Below are positions 1 through 8,342 of a DNA stretch of 64,000 bases, one piece after another (positions within the stretch are counted from its first letter, which is position 1; each line of letters opens with the position of its first letter). Location of the stretch: the NCBI GenBank assembly GCA_965224415.1, contig CBDCZB010000004.1, positions 868,001-932,000 on the forward strand, read 5' to 3'. The notes under the pieces were generated by a model, which saw only the letters and a list, made by a program, of their open reading frames with translations, ran no database searches and was not told the DNA's origin. A program made the position numbers and the translations under genes. This DNA is from DAOUJI01 sp965224415. Its GTDB lineage: Bacteria > Chloroflexota > Dehalococcoidia > Lucifugimonadales > JAGWBF01.

Positions 1-14
1 TGCCACAACCCACG

Positions 15-44
15 TTGACACTGGGCAAGGTGTATTACTACACT
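15..44 (+). promoter_or_regulatory. Sigma70-type promoter of the rhodanese gene
   Basis: A perfect -35 box TTGACA (15-20) is followed after 18 bases by TACACT (39-44), which matches TATAAT at four of six positions. The rhodanese start codon lies about 48 bases further on. The same TACACT -10 recurs at 31388 and 28151, which supports it as a working -10 in this genome. Confidence 0.6.
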
Positions 45-91
45 TGCGTTAGCCGAACTTAGGCCTATCAAGCCTATTAAAAGGAGACCCG

Positions 92-472
92 ATGTCCGCA
101 GGGCGGGAAATGGTTCGGAAGGCGCAGGCGGAGATGCCCAGCACGTCGGCGCGGGAAGTCCACGCTGCCCGTGAGAACGGGGAGGACATCGTGGTCCTCG
201 ACGTCAGGGAAAAGGACGAGTGGAACGCTTTTCACATCCCAGACGCGGTGAACTTGGCCCGCGGCAGGCTCGAGGGGCTGGCCGAGGAACGGCTGCCCGA
301 CAAGAACGTCCGCATCGTCTGCCATTGAGGGGGCGCAGGCCGATCTTCGCTGGCAGCGAAGACACTCAGGGAGATGGGGTACACCAATGTAAGCTACATG
401 ACGGAAGGCATCAACGGCTGGAAGGAAATGGGCCTGCCCATAGAGCGGTCTGAGGAGAACGATGACAACTGA
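92..472 (+). CDS. Rhodanese-domain protein with an in-frame TGA (putative selenocysteine) at the catalytic cysteine
   Basis: This is a single-domain rhodanese (sulfurtransferase) of 126 residues if TGA at 326-328 is read through. The N-terminal half contains VVLDVREKDEWNAFHIPDAV, the typical rhodanese DVRE...GHIPGA region. The codons after the TGA continue in the same frame as GGAGRSSLAAKTLREMGYTN and end at TGA 470-472 with the usual GWKEMGLP tail. Family members carry the active-site loop C-x-x-x-x-R-S/G, and here the TGA (codon 79) sits exactly at that Cys, with Arg84 and Ser85 in register. A strong hairpin follows the TGA. Start ATG 92 has AAGGAG five bases upstream. The downstream gene overlaps the 3' end by 11 bases, as expected if translation continues to 472. 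The alternative is a nonsense pseudogene ending at 328, which would lack the active site altogether. Rhodanese identity is secure; selenocysteine is an inference. Confidence 0.8.
329..362 (+). promoter_or_regulatory. Candidate bacterial SECIS hairpin in the rhodanese mRNA
   Basis: Directly after the in-frame TGA (326-328), positions 344-351 (TCTTCGCT) pair perfectly with 355-362 (AGCGAAGA), leaving the loop GGC (352-354). The loop begins 23 bases after the TGA. Bacterial SECIS elements lie inside the coding region just downstream of UGA and have a short apical loop with G in the first positions, so distance and loop both fit. The 8-bp stem was read by eye; no folding energy was computed. Confidence 0.6.
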
Positions 473-749
473 AGCTGAGCGGGTCACGAGACTCGAAACG
501 GTTTATGAACAAGTAGACAGACGCTTGGGCAGCATAGACGGGCGCTTGGACACCATGGATAGACGTTTGGACTCCATGGACGGACGCTTGGATGCCATGG
601 ACAGACGTTTCGACGGCATCGACAGACGTTTGGAAGGCATCGACAGACGTTTGGAAGGCATGGAAAACCGGATCACTATGCTCATGGTCGCATCGTTTGC
701 GGGTTGGGCCGTGATAGCCGGAGCAATCATCGGGGCAGGCTTCATATAA
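462..749 (+). CDS. Coiled-coil heptad-repeat protein with C-terminal membrane anchor
   Basis: This 95-residue protein of unknown function has an almost uninterrupted run of seven-residue units of the form MDRRLDS (roughly residues 20-70), which predicts a long parallel coiled coil. A C-terminal hydrophobic segment (about 75-95, MVASFAGWAVIAGAIIGAGF) would anchor it in the membrane. The repeats are visible in the DNA as 21-base units, two of which (617-637 and 638-658) are identical, suggesting recent repeat expansion. The ATG at 462 overlaps the end of the rhodanese gene by 11 bases, so the two are probably translationally coupled. Similar short tethered coiled coils are common and poorly characterised; no specific function can be assigned. 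Confidence 0.75.
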   Translation: MTTEAERVTRLETVYEQVDRRLGSIDGRLDTMDRRLDSMDGRLDAMDRRFDGIDRRLEGIDRRLEGMENRITMLMVASFAGWAVIAGAIIGAGFI

Positions 750-791
750 ACGGTGCCCCCGCTGGATTCTACACATACAACAGGAGGAGTG

Positions 792-3095
792 ATGACCACG
801 ACGGCTGACAAGAAACCCGAAAGTGAATACAAAGTCGTAGGGACCAGACCCATCCGCCACGACGGCGTGGACAAGGTGACGGGCAACGCACGCTACGGCG
901 CCGACATCAACCTGCCGGGGATGCTCCACGCCAAAGTCCTGCGCAGCCCCCACGGCCATGCCCGCATCAAGTCCATCGACACCAGCAAGGCGGAGGCGCA
1001 CCCCGGAGTCCGGGCCGTTTGCACCGCCGCCGACTTCCCAATCATCGAAGACAAGGTAATCGACTTTGCCGAGCTGCAAGGCAATCCCCGGATGATGGCA
1101 GAAAACGTCCTGGCCCACGACAAGGCGCTGTACAAAGGACACGCCATCGCCGCCGTCGCTGCCTCCAGCCCCCACGACGCCGAAGAAGCGTTGGAACTCA
1201 TCGAGGTCGAATACGAGGTCCTCAAGCCCGTTCTGAGCATCAACCAGGCCCTGGCCGACGACGCGCCCCTTCTGCATGATGACATGACCACCCGTTTCCG
1301 GGTGGACCGGTTTGGCCGCGGCGACGACACCGGCACGAAGAGCAACTTGGCCGGACACCTACAGTTCGTACGGGGAGAGCCGGAACAGGGCTTCAAAGAG
1401 GCCGATCTGATCGTGGAGAGGGAGCTGGAAACCCAGACCGTCCACCAAGGCTACATCGAACCCCACACCTCAACGGCATCCTGGTCCTCCGACGGCCAGA
1501 TAACCGTCTGGACCTCCACCCAGGGGACCTTCGCAATACGATCGCTGACCGCCGCCATCCTCGCTGTTCCTGAGTCCACTGTGAAAGTCATCCCTATGGA
1601 AATCGGTGGAGGGTTCGGCGCCAAGCTGGTGGCCTACCTGGACCCGGTGGCTGTGATTCTGTCCCGGAAGAGCGGCAAGCCGGTCAAGATGGTCATGAGC
1701 CGCTCGGAGGTCTTCGAAGGTTCCGGGCCCACCTCCGCTTCACGGATGCGCTGCAAGATAGGCGTCACCAAGTCCGGCAAGATAACCGCCGGAGAGCTGG
1801 ACCTGTATTTCGAGTCTGGAGCTTTCCCCGGCTCGCCCGTGGGAGGCGGCGCCCTGACCGGCCTGGGTCCCTACAAGATGGACAACCTGATGGTGAACGG
1901 TTACGACGTTGTGGTCAACAAGCAGAAGGTCCAGGCCTACCGCGCCCCCGGCCAGCCCCAGGCCGCTTTCGCCGTGGAAATCGTCATGGACGAAATCGCC
2001 GAAAAGCTGGGAGTGGACTCCATGGAGCTGCGGCTGAAGAACACGGTGGTCGAGGGAGACCGGATGCCCAACAACGTGCCTCACCCACGAATCGGATGCA
2101 AAGAGGTGATGGAGGCTATGATAGCCCATCCCCACTACTCCGCGCCTCTGGAAGGGCCCAACCAGGGCAGAGGCATCGCTTTCGGACACAGGTTCAACAG
2201 CGGCAACGCGTCCTCCGCGACCATCCACGTCAACAACAACGGCACCATCAACTTGGTGACTGGAGCGGTGGACATAGGCGGAAGCCGCGCGGCCATGGCC
2301 ATGCAGGCCGCCGAGGTGCTGGGAATAATGGCCGAAGACGTTCAGCCCACGATCGTGGACACCAACTCCATTGCCTTCACCGAACCCACCGGCGGCAGCC
2401 ACACCACCTTCGACACCGGCCTAGCTACCATCCGCGCAGCGGAAGACGTGATAAGTCAGATGGCGTCCCGCGCCGCCCTGGTATGGGAGGTCCAGCCCGA
2501 AGACGTTGAGTTCAAGGACGGCGTTTTCACCTGCGTCAAGAACCCCAACGACACCTTCACCTTCAAGCAACTTTCCGGCCAGCTGATGCGCACCGGCGGC
2601 CCTATCACGGCTTCTGCCTCCGCCACGTCGACGGGAGTAGGGTCAACCTTTGGCGGCAACATAGTAGACGTGGAGGTGGACCCGGAGACGGGCAAGATAG
2701 ACATATTGAGGTTCACTGCCTTCTGCGACGCCGGAACGTCCATCCACCCCAGCTACGTGGAAGGGCAGGTGCAGGGAGGCACAGTCCAGGGCATAGGCTG
2801 GGCGCTGAATGAGGAATACGTCTACAACGAGGACGGGGCCATGTCCAACTCCAGTTTCCTGGACTACCGGATGCCCACGTCCCTGGACGTGCCCATGATT
2901 GACGCCGAGATAATAGAGGTGCCCAACCCCAGGCACCCGTACGGCATACGAGGCGTGGGCGAGATACCCATCATACCCCCACTGCCAGCCCTGGCGTTGG
3001 CAGTGAAGAACGCCATTGGAACCCCTATATACAGGCTGCCCATCTCCCCGGGAGCCGTCCTAGACGCCCTGGAAAAGAAGGAGAACGGCGCTTAG
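792..3095 (+). CDS. Xanthine dehydrogenase/CO dehydrogenase-family molybdenum-binding large subunit
   Basis: This 767-residue protein has the full a/b-hammerhead plus Mo-binding architecture of the xanthine oxidase large-subunit family. Visible landmarks are the N-terminal RHDGVDKVTGNARYGADI region, IGGGFGAK and AYRAPGQPQA (molybdopterin-binding loops), and RGVGEIPIIPP near the C-terminus, where the Glu of GVGE is the catalytic base in the family. Such enzymes hydroxylate aldehydes, purines or aromatic heterocycles with water as oxygen source. I chose ATG 792 because CAGGAGGAGT lies just upstream; an in-frame start at 753 lacks a ribosome site. The [2Fe-2S] and FAD subunits that normally accompany this protein are not adjacent, so they must be encoded elsewhere or the protein works differently. 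Substrate unknown. Confidence 0.88.
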   Translation: MTTTADKKPESEYKVVGTRPIRHDGVDKVTGNARYGADINLPGMLHAKVLRSPHGHARIKSIDTSKAEAHPGVRAVCTAADFPIIEDKVIDFAELQGNPRMMAENVLAHDKALYKGHAIAAVAASSPHDAEEALELIEVEYEVLKPVLSINQALADDAPLLHDDMTTRFRVDRFGRGDDTGTKSNLAGHLQFVRGEPEQGFKEADLIVERELETQTVHQGYIEPHTSTASWSSDGQITVWTSTQGTFAIRSLTAAILAVPESTVKVIPMEIGGGFGAKLVAYLDPVAVILSRKSGKPVKMVMSRSEVFEGSGPTSASRMRCKIGVTKSGKITAGELDLYFESGAFPGSPVGGGALTGLGPYKMDNLMVNGYDVVVNKQKVQAYRAPGQPQAAFAVEIVMDEIAEKLGVDSMELRLKNTVVEGDRMPNNVPHPRIGCKEVMEAMIAHPHYSAPLEGPNQGRGIAFGHRFNSGNASSATIHVNNNGTINLVTGAVDIGGSRAAMAMQAAEVLGIMAEDVQPTIVDTNSIAFTEPTGGSHTTFDTGLATIRAAEDVISQMASRAALVWEVQPEDVEFKDGVFTCVKNPNDTFTFKQLSGQLMRTGGPITASASATSTGVGSTFGGNIVDVEVDPETGKIDILRFTAFCDAGTSIHPSYVEGQVQGGTVQGIGWALNEEYVYNEDGAMSNSSFLDYRMPTSLDVPMIDAEIIEVPNPRHPYGIRGVGEIPIIPPLPALALAVKNAIGTPIYRLPISPGAVLDALEKKENGA

Positions 3096-3132
3096 GGGCA
3101 ACCGCCCGAAGCGAATACGCCTGGAGGAATGC

Positions 3133-4248
3133 GTGTACCAGAACTATAAGGTGTTTTCGTGCGACAGCCACGTGTTCGAGCCGGTGGACCTCTACCACGA
3201 GCGTATCGAAGATCGGTTCAAGCCCAGGCTGCCTCACGAAGTTGACGTCGACGGCGTCAAATGGCGCATGACCGAGGGACACGCACCCTCCAGGCTCAAG
3301 AAGCCGCCGGTGGAGGGCCTTGACGCCGCCCGCGACCAAGCCGGCGGTTTTGTGGGAGAGACCCGCCGGGAAGACTTACGCAAGGACGGTGTGGACCTGT
3401 CGGTCTGCTATCCCAACCGGGCGTTCAGCCTGCTGGCCACCAACGACGGCGAGTTCCAGTTGGCCATCGCCCGCGTCTACAACGATTGGATACTGGAGAC
3501 CGACCTGGCCCGTATGCCCGACGATTTCGTATTGTCGGCCCTCCTGCCGCCCAAGGACGTTGTCCGGGCCAGGGCGGAGTTGGTCAGAATCGCCGAGACC
3601 GGGAAATTCAAGGCCCTGTTCATGCCGTCCTGGATAGAGGGCCAACCCTACGCCGGGAGCAGCATATACGATCCGCTGTGGGCCACCATTGAGGAGATTG
3701 GGCTGCCGGTGCTCTTCCATGCCGGAGTGGGCATCGACCCCAGGACTGCGCGGGGAGACGGAGGCGCCATAATCAACTATGTGCGGGCCATAACCATCTG
3801 CTCAGAGCCCGTGCTCCAGCTGTGCTCATCGGGCATCCTTGAACGCTTCCCAAAGATAAAGTTCGCCCTCATCGAGTCCCAGATGAGCTGGCTCCCAGGC
3901 ATCCTGCACCTGATGGACGAGGGCTACCACAAGCACCACATGTGGGTCAGACCCAAGCTCCCGATGCTGCCTTCGGACTATTTCCGGCGTCAGGGCCACG
4001 TCATGTGGATGGACGACGAACCCGGTCTGCAGATGCGGGAATACATAGGGATGGACAGCATCCTCTGGGGCGACGACTACCCCCACCACGAGGGGACATG
4101 GCCCAACTCCGCCGAGGTGTTTGACCGGAGCCTGTCAGGCCTCAGTGACGACGACAAGCGGAAGCTGCTCTGGGACAACGCCGCCCGCCTGTTCAACGTG
4201 GACCCGGCGACGCACGACCCGGCGACGGCAACGGCTTCAGCTTCCTAA
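3133..4248 (+). CDS. Amidohydrolase_2 family metal-dependent hydrolase or decarboxylase
   Basis: This 371-residue TIM-barrel protein has the N-terminal metal motif Asp11-Ser-His13 (CDSHVFEP), a barrel histidine in LFHAGVG and the C-terminal GDDYPHHEGTWP, whose Asp is the expected catalytic or metal residue. The family includes aminocarboxymuconate-semialdehyde decarboxylase and related ring-cleavage decarboxylases as well as hydrolases, so the reaction cannot be fixed. The start is GTG with GGAGG six bases upstream (3123-3127). It lies 37 bases after the molybdenum hydroxylase and may be cotranscribed; together they could form a catabolic unit. Confidence 0.85.
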   Translation: MYQNYKVFSCDSHVFEPVDLYHERIEDRFKPRLPHEVDVDGVKWRMTEGHAPSRLKKPPVEGLDAARDQAGGFVGETRREDLRKDGVDLSVCYPNRAFSLLATNDGEFQLAIARVYNDWILETDLARMPDDFVLSALLPPKDVVRARAELVRIAETGKFKALFMPSWIEGQPYAGSSIYDPLWATIEEIGLPVLFHAGVGIDPRTARGDGGAIINYVRAITICSEPVLQLCSSGILERFPKIKFALIESQMSWLPGILHLMDEGYHKHHMWVRPKLPMLPSDYFRRQGHVMWMDDEPGLQMREYIGMDSILWGDDYPHHEGTWPNSAEVFDRSLSGLSDDDKRKLLWDNAARLFNVDPATHDPATATASAS

Positions 4249-4326
4249 CCCGCGCTGGTCGTTGGCGTAAGTCCCGGACCGACATAGTCCAAAAAGCAGT
4301 CGTGTTTCCTCCCCGTCCAGTGTTCG

Positions 4327-4355
4327 TTGACAACCATTTTGCGCCTCAATACAAT
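4327..4355 (+). promoter_or_regulatory. Near-consensus promoter before the second amidohydrolase
   Basis: TTGACA at 4327-4332 and TACAAT at 4350-4355 are separated by exactly 17 bases. The downstream ATG at 4414 leaves a leader of about 50 bases. This is one of the best sigma70-like promoters in the window and separates the amidohydrolase at 4414 from the preceding gene. Confidence 0.7.
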
Positions 4356-4413
4356 CGCCCAATCAGGCACGGACGGGTCGTGCAGGTAATATACACACCT
4401 AGAGGGGCAGGAT

Positions 4414-5562
4414 ATGGCCAATAATGGGTTCAAAGTGATGGATTCCGACATGCACATATTCGAGCCGCCAGACCTGTGGCAGCGGTACATAGACCCGAAG
4501 TTCGAAAAACGCGCCCCCGTCGGACTGAACCGGCATCGTAGAGATATGGGAATAACTCTGGACGGGGTCAACATCCAGTTCGGAGCCCCGCTGCTGCCCG
4601 GCAGGGCTCAGCCTGCACCCAATCCTCAGGTCCAAGAGAGGGTTGAACAGGAGAGGAGAAAACAGGACGCCATATACGCCGATGGAGAGGAAAACGGATG
4701 GGACCCCGCTTCCCAGTTGCGGGCCATGGACACCGAAGGCATCGACATAGCCGTCCTCTTCCCCAGCCGCGGGCTGACCGTGCTGGCCATCGACAGAATG
4801 GACCCTGCTTTGGCTTTGGCCATCTCCCGGGCTTACAACAACTGGCTGTACGAATTCTGTCAGGGAGGCCCCGACCGGCTCTATGGGGCCGCGATGATTC
4901 CGCCCTTTGACGTCGAGGATGCCGTGTCCGAGACTCGGCGTTGTGTGGAAGAGCTGGGCTTCAGGTGCATCTTTATGCGCCCGAACGTCGTCAACGGCCG
5001 CAACTGGCATGACTCCTACTATGATCCATTATGGGCGGAGTGCCAGCGTATGCAGATTCCCGTGGGCCTCCACGAAGGGGCAAACCCACCATATATAAAT
5101 CAGGTTGGCAGCAGCTTGGGTTCCAACATGTTGATACATGCATGCAGCCATCCCATGGAGATGATGCTGGCGGCCGTGAGCTTTTGCGGAGGAGGAGTTC
5201 TGGCCCGGTTCCCAGAGTTGAAAGTCGGCTTCTTGGAGGCGAACTGCTCCTGGGCGCCCTGGTTGATGTGGAGGTTGGACGAACACTACGAGGCACAGGG
5301 ATACCGCCAGCCAGAGCTTAAGAAGCCTCCCAGTGAACACTTCAAGGAGCAGTGTTTCGTCAACATGGATCCCGGCGAATGGCCGGCCAAACACCTGGAA
5401 GACCTGGGTTACAGAGACACGGTAGTTTTCTCCACCGACTATCCGCATGGGGACGGCCAGTATCCCCACGCCGTGGAAACTTTTCTCACAATGGACTTGT
5501 CGACCGATGCAAAGCGCAAGGTCTTGTGGGACAACTGCGCCCGTCTCTACAACTTCTCCTGA
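4414..5562 (+). CDS. Amidohydrolase_2 family metal-dependent hydrolase or decarboxylase
   Basis: At 382 residues this is a second member of the family at 3133. It has the metal motif Asp12-Met-His14 (DSDMHIFEPPDLW), a barrel histidine in GLHEGANPP, a HACSHPMEMM segment and the C-terminal STDYPHGDGQYPH with the expected Asp. The protein should be cytoplasmic, with no signal peptide. It has its own strong promoter and an AGGGGCAGGAT ribosome site. Between the D-x-H motif and the first barrel strand it differs considerably from the 3133 protein, so a different substrate is likely. Decarboxylation of an aromatic or ring-cleavage acid is one possibility; hydrolysis cannot be excluded. Confidence 0.85.
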   Translation: MANNGFKVMDSDMHIFEPPDLWQRYIDPKFEKRAPVGLNRHRRDMGITLDGVNIQFGAPLLPGRAQPAPNPQVQERVEQERRKQDAIYADGEENGWDPASQLRAMDTEGIDIAVLFPSRGLTVLAIDRMDPALALAISRAYNNWLYEFCQGGPDRLYGAAMIPPFDVEDAVSETRRCVEELGFRCIFMRPNVVNGRNWHDSYYDPLWAECQRMQIPVGLHEGANPPYINQVGSSLGSNMLIHACSHPMEMMLAAVSFCGGGVLARFPELKVGFLEANCSWAPWLMWRLDEHYEAQGYRQPELKKPPSEHFKEQCFVNMDPGEWPAKHLEDLGYRDTVVFSTDYPHGDGQYPHAVETFLTMDLSTDAKRKVLWDNCARLYNFS

Positions 5563-5611
5563 ACTGCGGGCACCTTAGTGCTCCTTGTCCCTGAGTCCGA
5601 CGCCCGCCAGG

Positions 5612-6475
5612 TTAAAGCACGCCCGTCTGCCGGGCATAGTCCAGGACCAGCTCGGCGATGCGGGTGGGGTCTTCCTGCACCACGAAATGACCGCCGGGGA
5701 TGGTCTTTACCTTGACGCCGGGGACTGTGTTCAGAAATTGCTGTGTGGTCGGATTCTCCAACCGGAATCGATCGCTCTGCTCCGCCGCCACCAGCGTGAC
5801 CGGCATGTTCAGCCCGGCCATCCGGTCCCACACGTCGTCAGGAGTCTCTATAAGGTAGTAGAGCGCTTCCACCTCCGGCGGGCAGGCCAGTTCCACCTGT
5901 CCGTCGTCCCTGTCGTGGAAACCACCGTAGACGTAGGCCCACAGGGACTCCTCGCTCCATGGCGCCAGCACGGGCCGTTCCCTGTATCGTTCGTAGACGG
6001 ACTGGCGGTCCGGGTACACAGCCCTGCGATTGCGGGCCCTGTCGGCCAGCATCCGGCTCCGTTCGTGGGCGCCCGGGTTCTTCCGGTCGATGAGGTTAGG
6101 CTCGATGACCATCAACGCTTTGACCCGGTCCTGCCGTTCATATGACCCCAACAAGCTGACCCCGCCGCCCCTGGAGTGGCCCACCACCAGACAGTCTTTC
6201 AGGTCGAATCCGTCCAATAAGGCAACCAGGTCGCTGGCCAAGTCATCCCAGGAAAAGGGTTCCGTGGGATTGCTGCTATGCCCGTGCCCCCGGAGGTCCA
6301 TAGAGATGCACCTGACCTCTCTGGACATGATTTCGGCGGCAGGTCCCCAGATGTCGGCGCAGAAGCTGGAAGGATGGAGTAGAACGAAAGTCGGAGCGTC
6401 GTCTCCACACTGCGACTTCCATTCGAGGCAGTGGACCTTCCAGCCGTTGTTGTCTATGCGGTGGCTTGTGGACAT
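5612..6475 (-). CDS. Alpha/beta hydrolase
   Basis: This 287-residue single-domain hydrolase shows the nucleophile elbow G-H-S-R-G (Ser101), an HPSSF oxyanion-hole segment near residue 34, a probable acid at Asp235 (AAEQSDRFR) and the catalytic His263 in GGHFVVQED. This is the pattern of esterases and C-C bond hydrolases such as the MhpC/BphD type, and of non-heme haloperoxidase-like proteins. No signal peptide is visible. It faces the amidohydrolase at 4414 convergently with a 49-base gap. A role in the same catabolic context is plausible but not shown. Confidence 0.85.
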   Translation of the reverse strand: MSTSHRIDNNGWKVHCLEWKSQCGDDAPTFVLLHPSSFCADIWGPAAEIMSREVRCISMDLRGHGHSSNPTEPFSWDDLASDLVALLDGFDLKDCLVVGHSRGGGVSLLGSYERQDRVKALMVIEPNLIDRKNPGAHERSRMLADRARNRRAVYPDRQSVYERYRERPVLAPWSEESLWAYVYGGFHDRDDGQVELACPPEVEALYYLIETPDDVWDRMAGLNMPVTLVAAEQSDRFRLENPTTQQFLNTVPGVKVKTIPGGHFVVQEDPTRIAELVLDYARQTGVL

Positions 6476-6497
6476 TCCGTAACGTACCCCATCCTAA

Positions 6498-6552
6498 CCT
6501 TCCCCCAAAGGGGAAGGGACACTCATACGCCTTCTCCCGGAGGGAGAGGGCT
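6498..6552. repeat. Dispersed palindromic repeat, two adjacent hairpins
   Basis: CCTTCCCC (6498-6505) pairs with GGGGAAGG (6510-6517) around the loop CAAA. A second palindrome of CTTCTCCC/GGGAGAGG type follows at 6531-6552. The upstream CCCCATCCTAACC text matches related units at 40126 and, inverted, at 61448. They occur between genes and look like a genome-wide REP-like family that may also end transcription. Confidence 0.55.
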
Positions 6553-6566
6553 GGGTCGAGGGGAAG

Positions 6567-7082
6567 CTAATCTCCGGGGGCCTCTTTGTAGCGGCGGCCT
6601 CTTCTGACAGCATCCCGGTCTAGGACGTAGTCCATTACCGGAACACCGTAACCGCAGCTGGTGGATGTTTTTTCGACGACTATTTCCACCACCTGCCGGG
6701 GTTTGGAGTGAAGCCCTTCTGCGGGACATTCCAGCAGCCGAGCCGCGACTGGAGAGTCGTCCACCGGAGTAGACGCCGCCCTTCCGTAAAGGCGGACTAT
6801 GGCCGCGTCGCCAGCGTCAAAAGAGCAGACCATCAGGGTTATAGGGCTTCCCGATTGGGAATGTCTCACCGTTTCGTTGCCGCTGCCTTTGTAGTCCAAG
6901 TAAGCCACCCGGTTGGGATCCAGAATATGGATGGGCACGCCGCCCTTGGGCGACAGGTTGATGGCCCCCTGTCCGTCCGGGCCTTCGGTCATGTCCGGGT
7001 CCGCCGTAGCTACGAAGAAAACCTTGGCGTTGCGAATCAGGTCAGCCTGCGCGTCGGTGATGCAAGGGAAGTAGTCGCCCAT
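6567..7082 (-). CDS. Pyridoxamine 5'-phosphate oxidase-fold (PPOX) protein
   Basis: This 171-residue split-barrel protein begins with ITDAQADLIRNAKVFFVATA, the usual first strand-helix of flavin- or F420-binding PPOX-fold proteins, followed by INLSPKGG and VAYLDYKGSGNETVRH. It most resembles the general pyridoxamine-phosphate-oxidase-family proteins rather than true PdxH, since the PdxH substrate residues are not obvious. The ATG is preceded by AGGAGGATCAAGA. A flavin-dependent reductase role is likely; the substrate is unknown. It is transcribed with the alpha/beta hydrolase on the minus strand, separated from it by the palindromic repeat. Confidence 0.75.
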   Translation of the reverse strand: MGDYFPCITDAQADLIRNAKVFFVATADPDMTEGPDGQGAINLSPKGGVPIHILDPNRVAYLDYKGSGNETVRHSQSGSPITLMVCSFDAGDAAIVRLYGRAASTPVDDSPVAARLLECPAEGLHSKPRQVVEIVVEKTSTSCGYGVPVMDYVLDRDAVRRGRRYKEAPGD

Positions 7083-7139
7083 TCTTGATCCTCCTGAGTT
7101 TGCGCTGGCATTTTATCACAGAAACTCACCGGAGTGGCT

Positions 7140-8342
7140 TCAGTAGACCACCCGGCGTTCCTGCCATTGGTCCACCTGAGACTTCGTCGTTCCCAGCAAT
7201 TCAACCAGCACGTCTGCGTTATGTTGACCCATCATAGGCCCTGGCGACCGGATAGACGCCGGAGTTCCACTGAACTTCCAGGGCGGCCCTTGCACAGTCT
7301 GAGGCCCCATGAAAGGATGCTGTATGGAAGCCCACGTTCCTCTGCCGCTCAGGTGGTCGTCCGCGACCAGGTCGCGGCTGCTCATGGACGGAGCCGCACA
7401 GACCCCGGCCTTCTGAAGAGTTGCCGCCGCCTCATTCGCAGACTGTGCCGATGTCCACTCGGCAATCAATTCGTCCAAGGTGTCATGGTTGCGGTGGCGT
7501 GAGACGGGGTCAGCGAACCGGGGGTCCGTCAGCCACTCAATACACCCCGTAGCGCCGCACAGAGCGCGCCACTCTTCTTGGCTAGCCGCCGAGATGGTCA
7601 CCCAAGCGTCGTCGCCTTTGCATGGATAACATCCCTGAGGCGCGGCGCCTGTCTCCCGGTTGCCCTGGCTCTGGGAGACCCTGCCATTCATTGCATAGTC
7701 CATCAGGGCCTCTCCGGTATACACAATTATGGACTCCCTGGAGGACAGGTCGATGAACTGGCCCTCGCCCGTCCGCAGCCGATGGAAAAGTCCCATAAGG
7801 AGCGCCAGGCACGCTGTGGACGCCACCCGTGCGTCAATGCTGTCACGAAGCTCAGTGGGAGGGGCGTCTGGATAACCGGTCAAATGTCCCAAACCGCTCA
7901 TGGAGTTGAATACGTTGGCGTATCCGGGGAAGGCGCTTTCCGGCCCTGTGGCGCCTCCGTTGGAGATGGACACCATGACCAGAGTCGGGTTGACTTCTCT
8001 GAGCCTGTCATAGCTGAGGCCCAACCGAGCCATCACTCCGGGGCGCATGTTCTCCACCACGGCGTCGCTGACGGAGGCTATCTGCAACGCCAGATCCACG
8101 GCTTCAGGCTCCTTGAGGTTAAGCTGGACGCTTTGCTTGTTCAGGTTCAGTGTGTTGAACACCGGAGAGTTTTCGGGGTCGTCGTAAGAATAGGGAGGCC
8201 TCCTGGCTCCGTCGACCTGCATCCTGCTTTCCACCTTGATTATCTCCGCTTCCAGAAACCCCAGGAACAGGGTGGCAAACGGACCGGCCAGCAGGCTGGT
8301 AAAGTCAAGGACGCGCACTCCCGCTAAAGCGCCTGGAGTCAT
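7140..8342 (-). CDS. Family III CoA-transferase (CaiB/BaiF type)
   Basis: A 400-residue CaiB/BaiF CoA-transferase. The start is typical: AGVRVLDFTSLLAGPFATLFLGFLEAEIIKVE. NLNKQSVQLNLK and the VENMRPGVMARLGL region follow, and the Asp in the LRDSIDARVAS segment is the expected acyl-carrying residue. I place the start at ATG 8342, which overlaps the stop of the upstream paralogue (ATGA) and has GGGAGG just before it; an upstream in-frame start would bury 38 residues in the other gene. Such enzymes move CoA between an acyl-CoA donor and a carboxylate. Tandem with the gene at 8339, it may form a heteromeric transferase. Confidence 0.88.
   Translation of the reverse strand: MTPGALAGVRVLDFTSLLAGPFATLFLGFLEAEIIKVESRMQVDGARRPPYSYDDPENSPVFNTLNLNKQSVQLNLKEPEAVDLALQIASVSDAVVENMRPGVMARLGLSYDRLREVNPTLVMVSISNGGATGPESAFPGYANVFNSMSGLGHLTGYPDAPPTELRDSIDARVASTACLALLMGLFHRLRTGEGQFIDLSSRESIIVYTGEALMDYAMNGRVSQSQGNRETGAAPQGCYPCKGDDAWVTISAASQEEWRALCGATGCIEWLTDPRFADPVSRHRNHDTLDELIAEWTSAQSANEAAATLQKAGVCAAPSMSSRDLVADDHLSGRGTWASIQHPFMGPQTVQGPPWKFSGTPASIRSPGPMMGQHNADVLVELLGTTKSQVDQWQERRVVY

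Noticed and set aside
92..328. Rhodanese as a 78-residue protein ending at the TGA
   Set aside because: It would end one residue before the active site while the same frame continues as a perfect rhodanese C-terminus; readthrough explains the sequence better.
411..1358. Long minus-strand frame opposite the start of the molybdenum hydroxylase gene
   Set aside because: It is low-complexity shadow of the heptad repeats and the hydroxylase; no domain and no ribosome site.
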